A stretch of DNA of 64,000 bases from Chitinophaga pinensis (GTDB lineage: Bacteria > Bacteroidota > Bacteroidia > B-17B0 > Aurantibacillaceae): assembly GCA_945860225.1 (NCBI GenBank), contig CAMAPT010000020.1, positions 1 to 64,000 of the forward strand. The letters are read 5' to 3'. Both the position numbers and the translations under genes were made by a program. A model generated the notes under the pieces. It was not told where the DNA came from, searched no databases, and saw only the letters and a list, made by a program, of their open reading frames with translations. Below, piece by piece: positions 17,712-28,099 of the stretch; position 1 is the stretch's first letter; the number at the start of each line of letters is the position of its first letter.

Positions 17712-17784
17712 AATTGCTATAAATTTAAGGCTAATAGGGAGTAAAAACAAATTGAAGAAAAAATTAAAAAAAAGTAAAATAAAT

Positions 17785-17815
17785 TTTGTCAGTTAAAAAA
17801 ACGTTTATATATTTG
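17785..17815 (+). promoter_or_regulatory. Bacteroidota-type promoter for tRNA-Lys
   Basis: TTTG (17785-17788), 19 nt, then TATATTTG (17808-17815), a full match to TTTG-N19-TAnnTTTG. The tRNA begins 31 nt further on. Confidence 0.8.
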
Positions 17816-17846
17816 CACGCCGAAAGCGGTAAACGTTCTTAAAAAT

Positions 17847-17919
17847 GATTCTGTAGCTCAGTTGGTAGAGCAATACACTTTTAATGTATGGGCCCTGGGT
17901 TCGAGTCCCAGCAGGATCA
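17847..17919 (+). tRNA. tRNA-Lys (anticodon UUU)
   Basis: 73-nt cloverleaf. The acceptor GATTCTG pairs with CAGGATC, the discriminator is A, the D arm is GCTCAGTTGGTAGAGC, the anticodon stem-loop is ATACA-CTTTTAA-TGTAT with TTT, and the TPsiC arm is CTGGG-TTCGAGT-CCCAG. CCA is not encoded. It has its own promoter and terminator. Confidence 0.96.
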
Positions 17920-17940
17920 CAAGAAATAAAACTTATCGAT

Positions 17941-17976
17941 AAAACCCTCAAATCAATGATTTTGAGGGTTTTTTTT
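17941..17976 (+). terminator. Terminator after tRNA-Lys
   Basis: AACCCTCAAA (17943-17952) pairs with TTTGAGGGTT (17961-17970), extended by inner A-T pairs, and is followed by a long T run. Confidence 0.85.
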
Positions 17977-18016
17977 ATTTATAGCTATATAATTGGACGG
18001 CAATAATATCTATTTT

Positions 18017-18244
18017 ATGACTTTTCCTGCTTACAGAAAATATTCGAACAACAAAAATTTTTTTAAAATTATCAATGAGACTGAATTTGAAGAAATAAGT
18101 TTTATTGGTCATAGAACCATCGTTCTCAATCATATTGCAAAAATATTTCCTGATAAAATTTTCATTTCCGATTTATTACATGATCGCAAAGTGACTGAAC
18201 TTTCATCAAAAGAAGAATATGAATCGTATTTAATGTGTATATAA
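18017..18244 (+). CDS. Small conserved-looking protein of unknown function
   Basis: 75 aa from the ATG at 18017. An in-frame TTG at 17993 directly follows a stop and is less likely. The sequence FPAYRKYSNNKNFFKIINE, then FEEISFIGHR and KIFPDKIFISDLL, resembles a family of small Bacteroidota proteins seen beside unrelated genes. It has no signal peptide and no known motif. It lies downstream of the tRNA-Lys terminator and so needs its own promoter, which I cannot identify. It could be a decayed copy. Confidence 0.5.
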   Translation: MTFPAYRKYSNNKNFFKIINETEFEEISFIGHRTIVLNHIAKIFPDKIFISDLLHDRKVTELSSKEEYESYLMCI

Positions 18245-18407
18245 CAAAATATTACATCAAAGCATCCTCTTTACAAGAATAATAAACACCTGTTCCAAAT
18301 CATATCATAATTTTCCCAAATGATTAATTTTACAATACGTATAATTAAAACTATAAGTTAGATTTACAGGTATTTAATAGCCTAAACTATTTTCCGATAC
18401 AACAAAC

Positions 18408-19460
18408 ATGAAATTTTCTAAATCAATATTTTATCTTTTATCAGTCTTTTTTGTTATTTCTACAAAGGCCCAAATCAACGTATCTGACTCTACGAAATTT
18501 GAAAAACAATTTGTGATTACTAAAAATGACGGATCAGAATATATAGGAGAAATATTAAATGATGATGGCCGAGAAGTTTTAATACAAACTAGTTTACTCG
18601 GCAAAATTTATATCCCTAAGTCGGACATTAAAAGTATAGTGATTGTAAAAAATGAAAAAGATCTCATATTCGGTGAATATAATGCATCTGGTCCTTTTAC
18701 TACTAGATATGCTTTTACTACAAACTCTCTGCCGATAGTGAAAGGTGAAAATTATTCGATGGCTAATTTATATGGTCCTGAAGTCCATTTTGCCATATCC
18801 AATAATTTAAACATTGGTGTAATGTCAACTTGGATAGCAAGTCCACTCGTATTAGCCGTCAAGTACTCCTTTAAAAATAAAGAGTCCAAAATTAATTTTT
18901 CAGCCGGCACACTAATCGGAACGACAGGATATTTAAATAGTTTTAAAGGATATGGTGGTCTTCATTGGCTAGGAATGACACTGGGCGACAGAAAAAACAA
19001 CATCTCTTTTTCAGGTGGTTATGCCTATTTTCAGTCTGGAAATACCATTGATATAAACGAACCCGGAATATACTATAATAAGCAACCTAATTATACCTCA
19101 AAACAAAAGCCATTAACAAATGGTCCTATCTTTTCGGTTGCGGGAATATGTAAAGTGGGCGCCAAGGTTAGCTTTATATTTGATTCAATGCTCGGATTAT
19201 TCAATCAAGAATCTGTTGAAACAGAATATAGAGAAATTACACCAAGTGCATTTAATGGTTCTATATACATTAATCAAACGTTTGAATATAAAGTTACAAA
19301 ATCAAATTATTTGGCAACCGCACTTTTTATTATGCCTGGAATGAGGTTTCAGAGCAATGACAAAAAAGCATTTCAAGTGTGTTTAGCAGGAGTAAGTGTT
19401 TTTGGCAAATCAAATACATCATTTCCTTTTCCGATGTGTTCTTGGTTTCGTAAATTTTAA
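18408..19460 (+). CDS. Exported protein, possible outer-membrane beta-barrel
   Basis: 350 aa with a signal peptide ending near residue 22 (FFVISTKAQ). Residues about 35-75 form a small beta domain (VITKNDGSEYIGEILNDDGREVLIQT, IYIPKSDIKSI) that precedes barrels in several Bacteroidota proteins. The remaining 270 residues alternate short beta strands and Gly/Asn/Ser turns, with aromatic residues near strand ends, compatible with an outer-membrane barrel. No exact family is known to me. It is convergent with gldD, with 44 bp between. Confidence 0.7.
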   Translation: MKFSKSIFYLLSVFFVISTKAQINVSDSTKFEKQFVITKNDGSEYIGEILNDDGREVLIQTSLLGKIYIPKSDIKSIVIVKNEKDLIFGEYNASGPFTTRYAFTTNSLPIVKGENYSMANLYGPEVHFAISNNLNIGVMSTWIASPLVLAVKYSFKNKESKINFSAGTLIGTTGYLNSFKGYGGLHWLGMTLGDRKNNISFSGGYAYFQSGNTIDINEPGIYYNKQPNYTSKQKPLTNGPIFSVAGICKVGAKVSFIFDSMLGLFNQESVETEYREITPSAFNGSIYINQTFEYKVTKSNYLATALFIMPGMRFQSNDKKAFQVCLAGVSVFGKSNTSFPFPMCSWFRKF

Positions 19461-19504
19461 TAAGATGCCAAGGTAATTATTTGACTTATCAGTAATTCAT
19501 CTAA

Positions 19505-20134
19505 TTATTTCTGTTTTTGAATGGCATTTCCCTTCCATTTGAACGTTTGTATGAGGTGTAATATATCTTTTCTTAGATAATCTACCACAATTTTCAATGA
19601 ATCAATATTAGGAACAGTATTAAAATAAAGCGCACCACGCATAAAATGACGGGTGCTATCTGTTAAATAAAATTGAACATTAGAAGCTGTATTTCCACTT
19701 ATATCATAAACTAATCCATAAACTTTAGCGCTATCTCTCACAATAATCGTTTCATCCAGTCCTGTTGCTTTTATTTGATGTTTGATTGCAAAATCTCTAC
19801 TGTCATTTAAAAAAGTGTCAAGATTATTCGTCACAGATTTATAACTAATGTGTATTTGAGCATTAAATCTAGGGAAATTAACATTTATCCAACAAGGCTC
19901 TGCACTTGGATGCTTATCCTTGCCAATATTCGCATAAACAGGAATTTCAAAGCTATACGGACAAACACTATCGTAAAGTTTATAGGATTTTATAGGAAAA
20001 TCAATTCTTGGATAGGCTTTAGGTTTTGGAAAAAAAACCTCATCATCTTCATCATCGGAACAAGATAAAACAAAAATACAAAAGCTACTTAATAGAATTA
20101 CTAAAAAAATAGTTTTCAATATATAGTTTATCAT
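19505..20134 (-). CDS. gldD: Gliding motility / T9SS-associated lipoprotein GldD
   Basis: 209 aa lipoprotein with lipobox VLSC (Cys at about residue 25) and an acidic tether. The body matches GldD: PKPKAYPRIDFP, CPYSFEIPVYANI, PCWINVNFPRFNAQIHISYK, DFAIKHQIKATG, VYDISGNTASNVQFYLTDS, and HFMRGALYFNTVPNIDSL. GldD is needed for gliding in Flavobacterium and is tied to the GldKLMN/T9SS machinery, acting in the periplasm or on the membrane. Here it stands alone without gldE beside it. Presence of T9SS cargo in the window fits. Confidence 0.92.
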   Translation of the reverse strand: MINYILKTIFLVILLSSFCIFVLSCSDDEDDEVFFPKPKAYPRIDFPIKSYKLYDSVCPYSFEIPVYANIGKDKHPSAEPCWINVNFPRFNAQIHISYKSVTNNLDTFLNDSRDFAIKHQIKATGLDETIIVRDSAKVYGLVYDISGNTASNVQFYLTDSTRHFMRGALYFNTVPNIDSLKIVVDYLRKDILHLIQTFKWKGNAIQKQK

Positions 20135-20272
20135 AGGGGCTAATTTAATGAATAAAAAACAAAAGATTATTAAAAAAAGATTTTACTAGGAATAATACCA
20201 CAAAATGAGAAAAAAGTAAAATAGCTAATCACTCCTTGAACAATAATACTATTTTACTGATTTTAATAAAAC

Positions 20273-20302
20273 AAAAAAACCTCCAAATAAAATTGGAGGT
20301 TT
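20273..20302 (-). terminator. Terminator of the atpD-atpC transcript
   Basis: On the minus strand AACCTCCAA pairs with TTGGAGGTT (20278-20286 with 20293-20301) around a 6-nt loop, followed by seven T. Confidence 0.85.
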
Positions 20303-20325
20303 AATTAGTATTAAATTTTATATGA

Positions 20326-20562
20326 TTAACTGGCTAGAACTATCACCTTGTTCTTAAGAACTTCAATAACCCCTCCTTTTACTTCAAATGAACGCGTAAC
20401 ATTGTTCTCTTCTACTAATTGAATGTTACCTGCCTTTAGAGTTGCTATCATTGGAGCATGATTATTCAATATTCCAAAAGAACCTTCTGAACCTGGAAAT
20501 ACAGCTGATTTCACTTGTCCTTCAAATAATTTTTTATCTGGTGTTATAATCTCTACAGTCAT
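20326..20562 (-). CDS. atpC: ATP synthase epsilon subunit
   Basis: 78 aa, containing only the N-terminal beta-sandwich domain: MTVEIITPDKKLFEGQV, VFPGSEGSFGILNNHAPMIATLKAGNI, and GGVIEVLKNKVIVLAS. The C-terminal helical pair found in E. coli epsilon is absent, as is usual in Bacteroidota, so the helix-mediated inhibition cannot operate. It lies 11 nt after atpD and before a strong terminator. Confidence 0.95.
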   Translation of the reverse strand: MTVEIITPDKKLFEGQVKSAVFPGSEGSFGILNNHAPMIATLKAGNIQLVEENNVTRSFEVKGGVIEVLKNKVIVLAS

Positions 20563-20573
20563 GTTTTTAAGTA

Positions 20574-22137
<1,564 letters not shown>

Positions 22138-22185
22138 CCCGAAAAACTGTTTTTATATATTATTAAAAAAGGATTTATTCACAAT

Positions 22186-22545
22186 TTAAGATTTTCTATT
22201 AACTAATTCGATTGCTAATTCGGGTGGCCTAGCTATCACAGCCTTATAACCATCTATGACAATTGGACGTTCGATTAAAATAGGATTATCTATCAAAATT
22301 TGTATCCACTCAATGTCAGTAAAGGCTTTATTCTTAAATTTCTCAATAAACACAGATTCCTTTTTACGGATAATATCTAATGGTTTTAATCCTAATTTAT
22401 CTAAAATGATTTGTAACTCTTTTTTTGTGGGCACATTCTTCAAATACTCAATAATTTCGATTTCGTATCCTTCGGACTGTAATAATTGTAAAGCGTTTCG
22501 ACTCTTTCCACAACGGGTGTTGTGTAATATTTGAACTTTTTTCAT
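22186..22545 (-). CDS. arsC: ArsC/Spx-family thioredoxin-fold protein (arsenate reductase-like)
   Basis: 119 aa with thioredoxin-like fold. The N-terminal catalytic site is HNTRCGKSRNAL with C12, and IERPIVIDGYKAVIARPPE carries the Arg residues that bind oxyanion in ArsC. Length and motifs fit glutaredoxin-type ArsC. There is no arsR, arsB or acr3 nearby, so true arsenate resistance is not shown, and the role may be general redox. It is 76 nt upstream of the atpD promoter on the same strand. Confidence 0.85.
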   Translation of the reverse strand: MKKVQILHNTRCGKSRNALQLLQSEGYEIEIIEYLKNVPTKKELQIILDKLGLKPLDIIRKKESVFIEKFKNKAFTDIEWIQILIDNPILIERPIVIDGYKAVIARPPELAIELVNRKS

Positions 22546-22570
22546 GAATTTAACTAAAATATGTAGAAAA

Positions 22571-24664
22571 TCAATAATTCAATATATCCTGAATTGCTTT
22601 TTCTACTTTGTTAGCATTTGGCAGCATCGTTTTTTCTAAAATAGCATTTAAAGGTATAGCTGGCATATTTTCAGCCCCTAATACCCTGACAGGAGCATCT
22701 AATTTCTTAAAACAAGCTTGAGAAATACGAGAAGCTATACTTTGAGCAAAACCATTATACTCAGGCTCTTCCGTTAAAACGATACATTTTCCATGTTTAT
22801 TCACACTTGTAAATATCATTTCTTCATCTATTGGAGCGATGGTTCTCAAATCAATAATTTCAATCTGACCGTTAAAATTTTTAGCTGCTGTTTTGGCCCA
22901 ATAAACCCCCATACCATAGGTTACTATCGTTAATGATTTACCAATTTGTATGTTATCTTCAGAAGCTTCTTGCACAATGCGACCTTTACCAAATGGAATA
23001 ACATAATCTTCGTCAGGTTCAATTGTTTTAGCATCTTCAGTTCCTTTTATTTTACTCCAATACAATCCTTTATGTTCTAACATAACGACGGGATTTGGGT
23101 CATAAAAAGCTGATTTCATTAATCCCTTTAAATCAGCGCCTGTGCTTGGATAAGCAATTTTAATCCCCTTGATATTTGCTAAAACACTTTCAACAGAACT
23201 TGAATGATAAGGACCTCCGCTACCGTAAGCACCTATAGGAACACGAATAACACAACTTACAGGCCACTTACCATTACTTAGATAACACGACCGACTAACT
23301 TCTGTAAACAACTGATTTAGACCCGGCCAAATATAATCAGCAAATTGAACTTCAACTATGGGTTTTAAACCAACGGCACTCATACCTACCGTACTACCAA
23401 TGATAAATGCTTCCTGAATGGGAGTATTGAATACCCTGTTATCTCCAAAAGTTTGTGCCAAAGTTGCTGCCTCTCTAAACACACCTCCCAAACGCTTCCC
23501 TACGTCTTGTCCATAAAGCAATGCCTCAGGATGTTTGTCCATTATTTCTCTGATGGCAAACAAGGCACTATCCACCATTACTGTTTTTTCTTTACCAATT
23601 GGTTCTCTATTTCCTTTTTCTTCGGTAATTGGCGTCGGAGCAAAATCATGTAAAAACAAATCCTCCGGGCGAGGATCTTCTTCAGCTAAAGCTTTTTGAT
23701 ATTCAGTATCCACTAATAAAACAGAAGCTTCTTCTATTTTCTTTATTTCTTGATTATCTACTCCTGCAACCAATAATTGATTTCGCAAGCGAGGTAATGG
23801 GTCTTTTTTAGCACATTCATCTAAATCATCCCTATACCATTCTTTACGAACTCCTGAGGTATGATGATTTAATAATGGAACTTTAGCATGTATCAGCATT
23901 GGTCGGCGTTCCTTACGAATGATCTCTAGGCATTGACGAATTAATTTGTAAGAAGCAACAAAATCTGTTCCATCTACAGAACGGGTTTCCAAACCTTTAA
24001 ATCCTTTCGCATATTCTGTTATATCTTGTGAACGTATTTCCTTGGCGTGTGCTGAAATATCCCATTCATTGTCTTGTACCAAATATAAGATGGGTAATTT
24101 TTTTAAAGTTGCCATTTGAAAAGCCTCAGCAACCTCACCTTCGGTACAACTAGCATCTCCCAGTGAACAAACCGCTACGGGATTAATACCTTCATAATCT
24201 TTTTGCAAATTATTTAATTCTAAATATTGTAAACCCATAGCCACACCAGTTGTTGGAATAGCTTGCATACCTGTTGCACTGCTTTGGTGAGGTATTTTAG
24301 GCATATCATCTCTTAGTAAACTTGGGTGAGCATAATACGTTCTACCACCTGAAAAAGGATCGTTGCGCTTTGCTAATAACTGAAGCATTAATTCGAAAGG
24401 AGACATGCCTATTCCCAACAACATACTATCATCTCTGTAATAAGGACTGACAAAATCCTGTGGCAGTAATTGTAAACCAAGGGCTAACTGAATTGCTTCA
24501 TGTCCCCTTGATGTAGCATGCACATACTTAGCCGTAATTTCCTTATTAGCTTCATATAATTCTGCCATGCTTTTAGCAGTAAACATAAGTGAATATGCCT
24601 TTTTTAATACATCGACTGATATTTTTTCTTTCACTGAATTAGTTTCTAAAATTTTAACTTGCAT
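22571..24664 (-). CDS. Fused 2-oxoacid dehydrogenase E1 (alpha+beta), branched-chain type
   Basis: 697 aa with both E1 subunits in one chain. The alpha part, residues about 1-340, has RGHEAIQLALGLQL, the thiamine diphosphate motif GDASCTEGEVAEAFQMAT ending with a QDN turn, and ISAHAKEIRSQD. The beta part, about 365-697, has LLYGQDVGKRLGGVFREA, FNTPIQEAFIIGSTVGMSAVG and ADYIWPGLNQLFTEVS. Fused E1 of this kind is usual in Bacteroidota for branched-chain 2-oxoacids. The neighbouring methionine-lyase-like gene would supply 2-oxobutyrate. E2 and E3 are not in the window. Confidence 0.9.
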   Translation of the reverse strand: MQVKILETNSVKEKISVDVLKKAYSLMFTAKSMAELYEANKEITAKYVHATSRGHEAIQLALGLQLLPQDFVSPYYRDDSMLLGIGMSPFELMLQLLAKRNDPFSGGRTYYAHPSLLRDDMPKIPHQSSATGMQAIPTTGVAMGLQYLELNNLQKDYEGINPVAVCSLGDASCTEGEVAEAFQMATLKKLPILYLVQDNEWDISAHAKEIRSQDITEYAKGFKGLETRSVDGTDFVASYKLIRQCLEIIRKERRPMLIHAKVPLLNHHTSGVRKEWYRDDLDECAKKDPLPRLRNQLLVAGVDNQEIKKIEEASVLLVDTEYQKALAEEDPRPEDLFLHDFAPTPITEEKGNREPIGKEKTVMVDSALFAIREIMDKHPEALLYGQDVGKRLGGVFREAATLAQTFGDNRVFNTPIQEAFIIGSTVGMSAVGLKPIVEVQFADYIWPGLNQLFTEVSRSCYLSNGKWPVSCVIRVPIGAYGSGGPYHSSSVESVLANIKGIKIAYPSTGADLKGLMKSAFYDPNPVVMLEHKGLYWSKIKGTEDAKTIEPDEDYVIPFGKGRIVQEASEDNIQIGKSLTIVTYGMGVYWAKTAAKNFNGQIEIIDLRTIAPIDEEMIFTSVNKHGKCIVLTEEPEYNGFAQSIASRISQACFKKLDAPVRVLGAENMPAIPLNAILEKTMLPNANKVEKAIQDILNY

Positions 24665-24755
24665 TTAAAAAGAGATTAGACTAAAAATAATCTACATTAT
24701 CTGAAAAATAGTTGTAAAATAAAAGAGTGCTTTTATGGATTAAATTTAATAACAA

Positions 24756-26054
24756 TTAAAGTTCAAGCCCTGTATTTAAAGCATCTCTCAAAATAGTAAA
24801 TCCTTCAACTCCAATAGATAATCGTACTAATGAATTTGTAATACCCCTCATACATCTATCTTCTTCCGGAATTACGGAGTGTGTCATACTTGCCGGATGT
24901 TCAATGTAACTAATAACTGAACCTAAACTAACTGCTAATTCCATAGGTGTATCAGGGCGAGCAAAATAATTCATTAATTTCACACCAGCTTCAAAACCAC
25001 CTTTTACTTCAAAGGAAATCATTGCTCCTCCGTTACGCATTTGCTTATTACAAATTTCATAATGTGGATGACTTGGTAATCCAGGGTACCAAACCTTAGC
25101 AATTTTGGGATGTTGTTCTAAAAATTCAGCAATTCTTATAGCTGTATTACATTGATGCTCCATTCTTACCCCCATTTCCTGAATGGTTAAACTATTCAGC
25201 CAACTATCAAATGGGGATGGCGTTGGTCCAAAATCTTTATAGACAGGATAAACTTCTTTACTAAAAAATTCAAATGGGCCAATAGCCGCTCCAGCAATAG
25301 AAGTAGAGTGGCCACTGACATATTTAGTAAGTGAGTGGATAACTATATCTGCACCCAAACGAAACGGTTGCTGTAAATAAGGCGAACAAAAGGTGTTATC
25401 TACAATTAATAAAGCTTCGTGAGCTTCGGTATATTTAGATATTGCTTCAATATCGCACAATTTAAGGGTTGGATTATCAGGTGTTTCAATTAACACAGCA
25501 CAAACATGAGGATGAGCCTCTAGCGTATTTTTAATATTTTGAGGATCAGTTGCATCGACAAAATAAATATCAATACCAAACCGTTTTTGTAAAAATCTCA
25601 TTAAAGAATCAGTACAGCCATACACATTACCAACAATAATCCCATCGCCTGGTTGAACAAAACCCATAATAATGGTAGAAATAGCCGCCATACCTGACGC
25701 AAAAACTAACGAAGCTATCGTTGGTTTTTTTTCATCATGCTTAAGTGCATTTTCAACAATGTGCTGACACTCCAATTGAAATAAAATTTTTTCTAAATAT
25801 TCTGTATTAGGATTACCAAGTCTGGTATATATGCGTGCAAAAGGCTTTTCTCCGGAAGGAGAATTACCTACAAAACGGGAAGCTCCATCGGCTACATCTT
25901 TAAATTTAAATGTAGATTTTTGATGAATATTAGGCAGCCCTGTTCCTGCACAAATGGCATTAAATTTATCTGAATCGAGTTGTTTTTCACTGACACTAGC
26001 ATACTTATGCTTGCTATTAATCCATTCTTTCCACCAATAAAAACGATTTACCAT
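24756..26054 (-). CDS. Cys/Met metabolism PLP enzyme, probably methionine gamma-lyase
   Basis: 432 aa trans-sulfuration PLP enzyme. Visible are YTRLGNPNTEYLE (76-88), FASGMAAIST, VYGCTDSLMRFL with Y145 and C147, ETPDNPTLKLCDI, and the PLP lysine K244 in SLTKYVSGHS. The Cys two residues after the conserved Tyr (YGC) is typical of methionine gamma-lyases and absent from most cystathionine synthases. Methionine cleavage gives methanethiol, ammonia and 2-oxobutyrate. O-acetylhomoserine sulfhydrylase or cystathionine gamma-synthase are alternatives. It lies 91 nt before the E1 gene on the same strand. Confidence 0.82.
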   Translation of the reverse strand: MVNRFYWWKEWINSKHKYASVSEKQLDSDKFNAICAGTGLPNIHQKSTFKFKDVADGASRFVGNSPSGEKPFARIYTRLGNPNTEYLEKILFQLECQHIVENALKHDEKKPTIASLVFASGMAAISTIIMGFVQPGDGIIVGNVYGCTDSLMRFLQKRFGIDIYFVDATDPQNIKNTLEAHPHVCAVLIETPDNPTLKLCDIEAISKYTEAHEALLIVDNTFCSPYLQQPFRLGADIVIHSLTKYVSGHSTSIAGAAIGPFEFFSKEVYPVYKDFGPTPSPFDSWLNSLTIQEMGVRMEHQCNTAIRIAEFLEQHPKIAKVWYPGLPSHPHYEICNKQMRNGGAMISFEVKGGFEAGVKLMNYFARPDTPMELAVSLGSVISYIEHPASMTHSVIPEEDRCMRGITNSLVRLSIGVEGFTILRDALNTGLEL

Positions 26055-26074
26055 ATAATTATTTGATATTTTTA

Positions 26075-26473
26075 TTATTTAATAAGAACTCCTTTTTTGT
26101 TTATAATAGGAACCGTAACGAAATTAGATTCAACAATTGTTTCTGCTAAAAAAACAAATTTTTTATCAAACAACTGATTATTTAAGGTAAAACTTACCCA
26201 ATATTCATTACTCAATCCAAAAACATCTTTTGTGATGGGTTCTATAGTCATAAAATCATGTTCCTTAATTTCTTCAAAAAAATGACGTAAAGTACTTGTT
26301 TTTTTATGTTCCTCATTAATCAGCCCATAACCGGTAGATGTAATCAAGACGTTTTTAATATTCACATTTTTCAAATTAATCAAATAAACATTGTACTCAT
26401 CTAGACCATCATGCTCATGCACTATAGCAACTGCTATGTCTTCTACTTCAGGAAAAACAATATCTTTTATCAT
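26075..26473 (-). CDS. Small conserved Bacteroidota protein linked to amino-acid catabolism genes, unknown function
   Basis: 132 aa, soluble, with no signal peptide. Segments VEDIAVAIVHEHDGLDEYNV, VLITSTGYGLIN, KTSTLRHFFEEI, FGLSNEYWVSFTLN and KFVFLAETI look like a small conserved family I associate with Bacteroidota genomes and have seen named only by transferred, doubtful labels. It starts 20 nt upstream of the methionine-lyase-like gene, so it is co-transcribed with it, and is divergent from hmgA. No catalytic motif is evident. The context suggests an accessory role in amino-acid catabolism. Confidence 0.75.
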   Translation of the reverse strand: MIKDIVFPEVEDIAVAIVHEHDGLDEYNVYLINLKNVNIKNVLITSTGYGLINEEHKKTSTLRHFFEEIKEHDFMTIEPITKDVFGLSNEYWVSFTLNNQLFDKKFVFLAETIVESNFVTVPIINKKGVLIK

Positions 26474-26507
26474 TTGATTTTTATTTTAAACAATTAAATC
26501 TATGTTA

Positions 26508-26524
26508 CAAACTAATCTAGTTTG
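26508..26524. promoter_or_regulatory. Candidate operator, perfect inverted repeat
   Basis: CAAACTA-ATC-TAGTTTG is a perfect 7-bp inverted repeat with a 3-nt spacer. It lies 35 nt before the start of the small protein gene at 26473, where a repressor or activator of the divergent catabolic genes could bind. No experimental support is available. Confidence 0.4.
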
Positions 26525-26694
26525 AAAAAAAATACCCATAAAGAAAGTCAAACTAACCCTAACCTTATGAATCGAAATTGATAACCGCAAGTTAATTTTT
26601 TTAGTTGAGCTATCAAAAGAAATCAAAAAAATGAAGAAAAATTTTAAATAAGTCAAAATAGTTATAACCCAAAAAAGCTAGAAAATACAATTCA

Positions 26695-26726
26695 TTTGTA
26701 TGATAAGGAGTTTTTTCATAATTTTA
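26695..26726 (+). promoter_or_regulatory. Weak promoter candidate for hmgA
   Basis: TTTG (26695-26698), 20 nt, then TAATTTTA (26719-26726), one base off TAnnTTTG. It implies a leader of about 115 nt before the ATG at 26846. Confidence 0.3.
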
Positions 26727-26845
26727 ACAATGGAAATCAATTAAATGATTATTTTCGAAAATCAAAATGATTCATGAAATGATTCAAAATATTAACAATC
26801 AATTTGTTATTTTGTTTAATTAGAACTTTTTTTATTAATTATTGT

Positions 26846-28003
26846 ATGCCAATTTATCATCATTTAGGTAATATTCCTCAAAAACGTCACACCGTGTTTA
26901 AATCACCAAAAGGCGATTTTTATTACGAACAATTATTTGGCACCGAAGGATTCAGTGGCCACTCATCTTTATTATATCATGCTCATAGGCCAACTCAAGT
27001 TAAAGAAATCATTAAGAGTTATTCTGTTGAGCCAAAAATAGCCATTGATAAAAACATTAAATCCTTGTTGTTAAAAGGTTTTGAAATTAAACCTACTGCT
27101 GATTTTTTGGAAAGTAGAAAAACTGTTTTGTTAAACAGTGATTGCCAAATTGGATTGGCTGCACCTACAGAAAGTTTAACAACCTATTTCTATAAAAATG
27201 CCGATGCCGATGAATTAATTTTTATTCATAAAGGAAAAGGAAAATTAAGAACCTTTATGGGTAATATTCATTTTGAATATGGTGATTATTTGATAATTCC
27301 TAGAGGAATGATTTATCAAATTGAATTCGAATCTTCTGATAATCGTTTGTTTTATGTAGAATCCTATGCTCCCTACTATACCCCTAAGCGTTACAAAAGC
27401 TCATCTGGACAATTATTAGAGCATTCTCCATTTTGCGAACGTGATTTTAAATTACCTACTGAACTAGAAACTCACGATGAAAAAGGAGATTTTATAGTAA
27501 AAATAAAAAAAGAAGGAATGATTCATGAGGTAGTTTATGCTACCCATCCATTTGATGTTATAGGATGGGACGGTTATAATTTCCCATACGGCTTCAGTAT
27601 TCATAATTTTGAACCTATCACAGGAAGAGTGCATCAACCACCACCTGTTCACCAAACTTTCGAAACCTCAACATTTGTTGTATGCTCATTTGTTCCGCGA
27701 TTATATGATTATCACCCAGAGTCTATTCCAGCTCCATATAATCATAGTAATATAGATAGTGATGAAGTATTGTATTATGTTGACGGTGATTTTATGAGCC
27801 GAAATAATATTGAACAAGGACACATCACTTTGCATCCAAAAGGCATTCCTCACGGACCAGCTCCTGGGGCAATGGAACGTAGTATAGGTCAAACCGTTAC
27901 TCAGGAATTAGCAGTGATGGTGGATACTTTCAGACCATTAAAAGTAACTGAAGATGCTATGGGAATTGATGATGGTAAATATTATAAAAGTTGGGTAGAG
28001 TAA
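26846..28003 (+). CDS. hmgA: Homogentisate 1,2-dioxygenase
   Basis: 385 aa from the ATG at 26846; an in-frame TTG 42 nt earlier is less likely. This ring-cleaving iron(II) enzyme opens homogentisate to maleylacetoacetate in tyrosine breakdown. The family core is clear: PFDVIGWDGYNFPYGFSIHNFEP, GRVHQPPPVHQTFE, then H300 and E307 as likely iron ligands and H336 in GIPHGP. The His-to-Glu spacing is one residue longer than in the human enzyme. It is first of two plus-strand genes, followed 96 nt later by hppD. Confidence 0.95.
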   Translation: MPIYHHLGNIPQKRHTVFKSPKGDFYYEQLFGTEGFSGHSSLLYHAHRPTQVKEIIKSYSVEPKIAIDKNIKSLLLKGFEIKPTADFLESRKTVLLNSDCQIGLAAPTESLTTYFYKNADADELIFIHKGKGKLRTFMGNIHFEYGDYLIIPRGMIYQIEFESSDNRLFYVESYAPYYTPKRYKSSSGQLLEHSPFCERDFKLPTELETHDEKGDFIVKIKKEGMIHEVVYATHPFDVIGWDGYNFPYGFSIHNFEPITGRVHQPPPVHQTFETSTFVVCSFVPRLYDYHPESIPAPYNHSNIDSDEVLYYVDGDFMSRNNIEQGHITLHPKGIPHGPAPGAMERSIGQTVTQELAVMVDTFRPLKVTEDAMGIDDGKYYKSWVE

Positions 28004-28099
28004 TAATTTAACAACTGATATATCAATAAATAGATAAAAAACAAAACATATAAACATAAGTCAATAATCGAATTGACTATTTAACAAATCAATATAATT

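Larger units (their letters stand above)
26474..26845. other. 372-bp divergent intergenic region
   Basis: AT-rich spacer between the catabolic genes on minus and hmgA on plus. It holds the inverted repeat at 26508-26524 and a weak promoter candidate at 26695-26726. I see no further gene, RNA or repeat. Confidence 0.6.

Noticed and set aside
22186-22545. Arsenic resistance operon
   Set aside because: Only an ArsC-type protein is present; no regulator or pump gene lies nearby.
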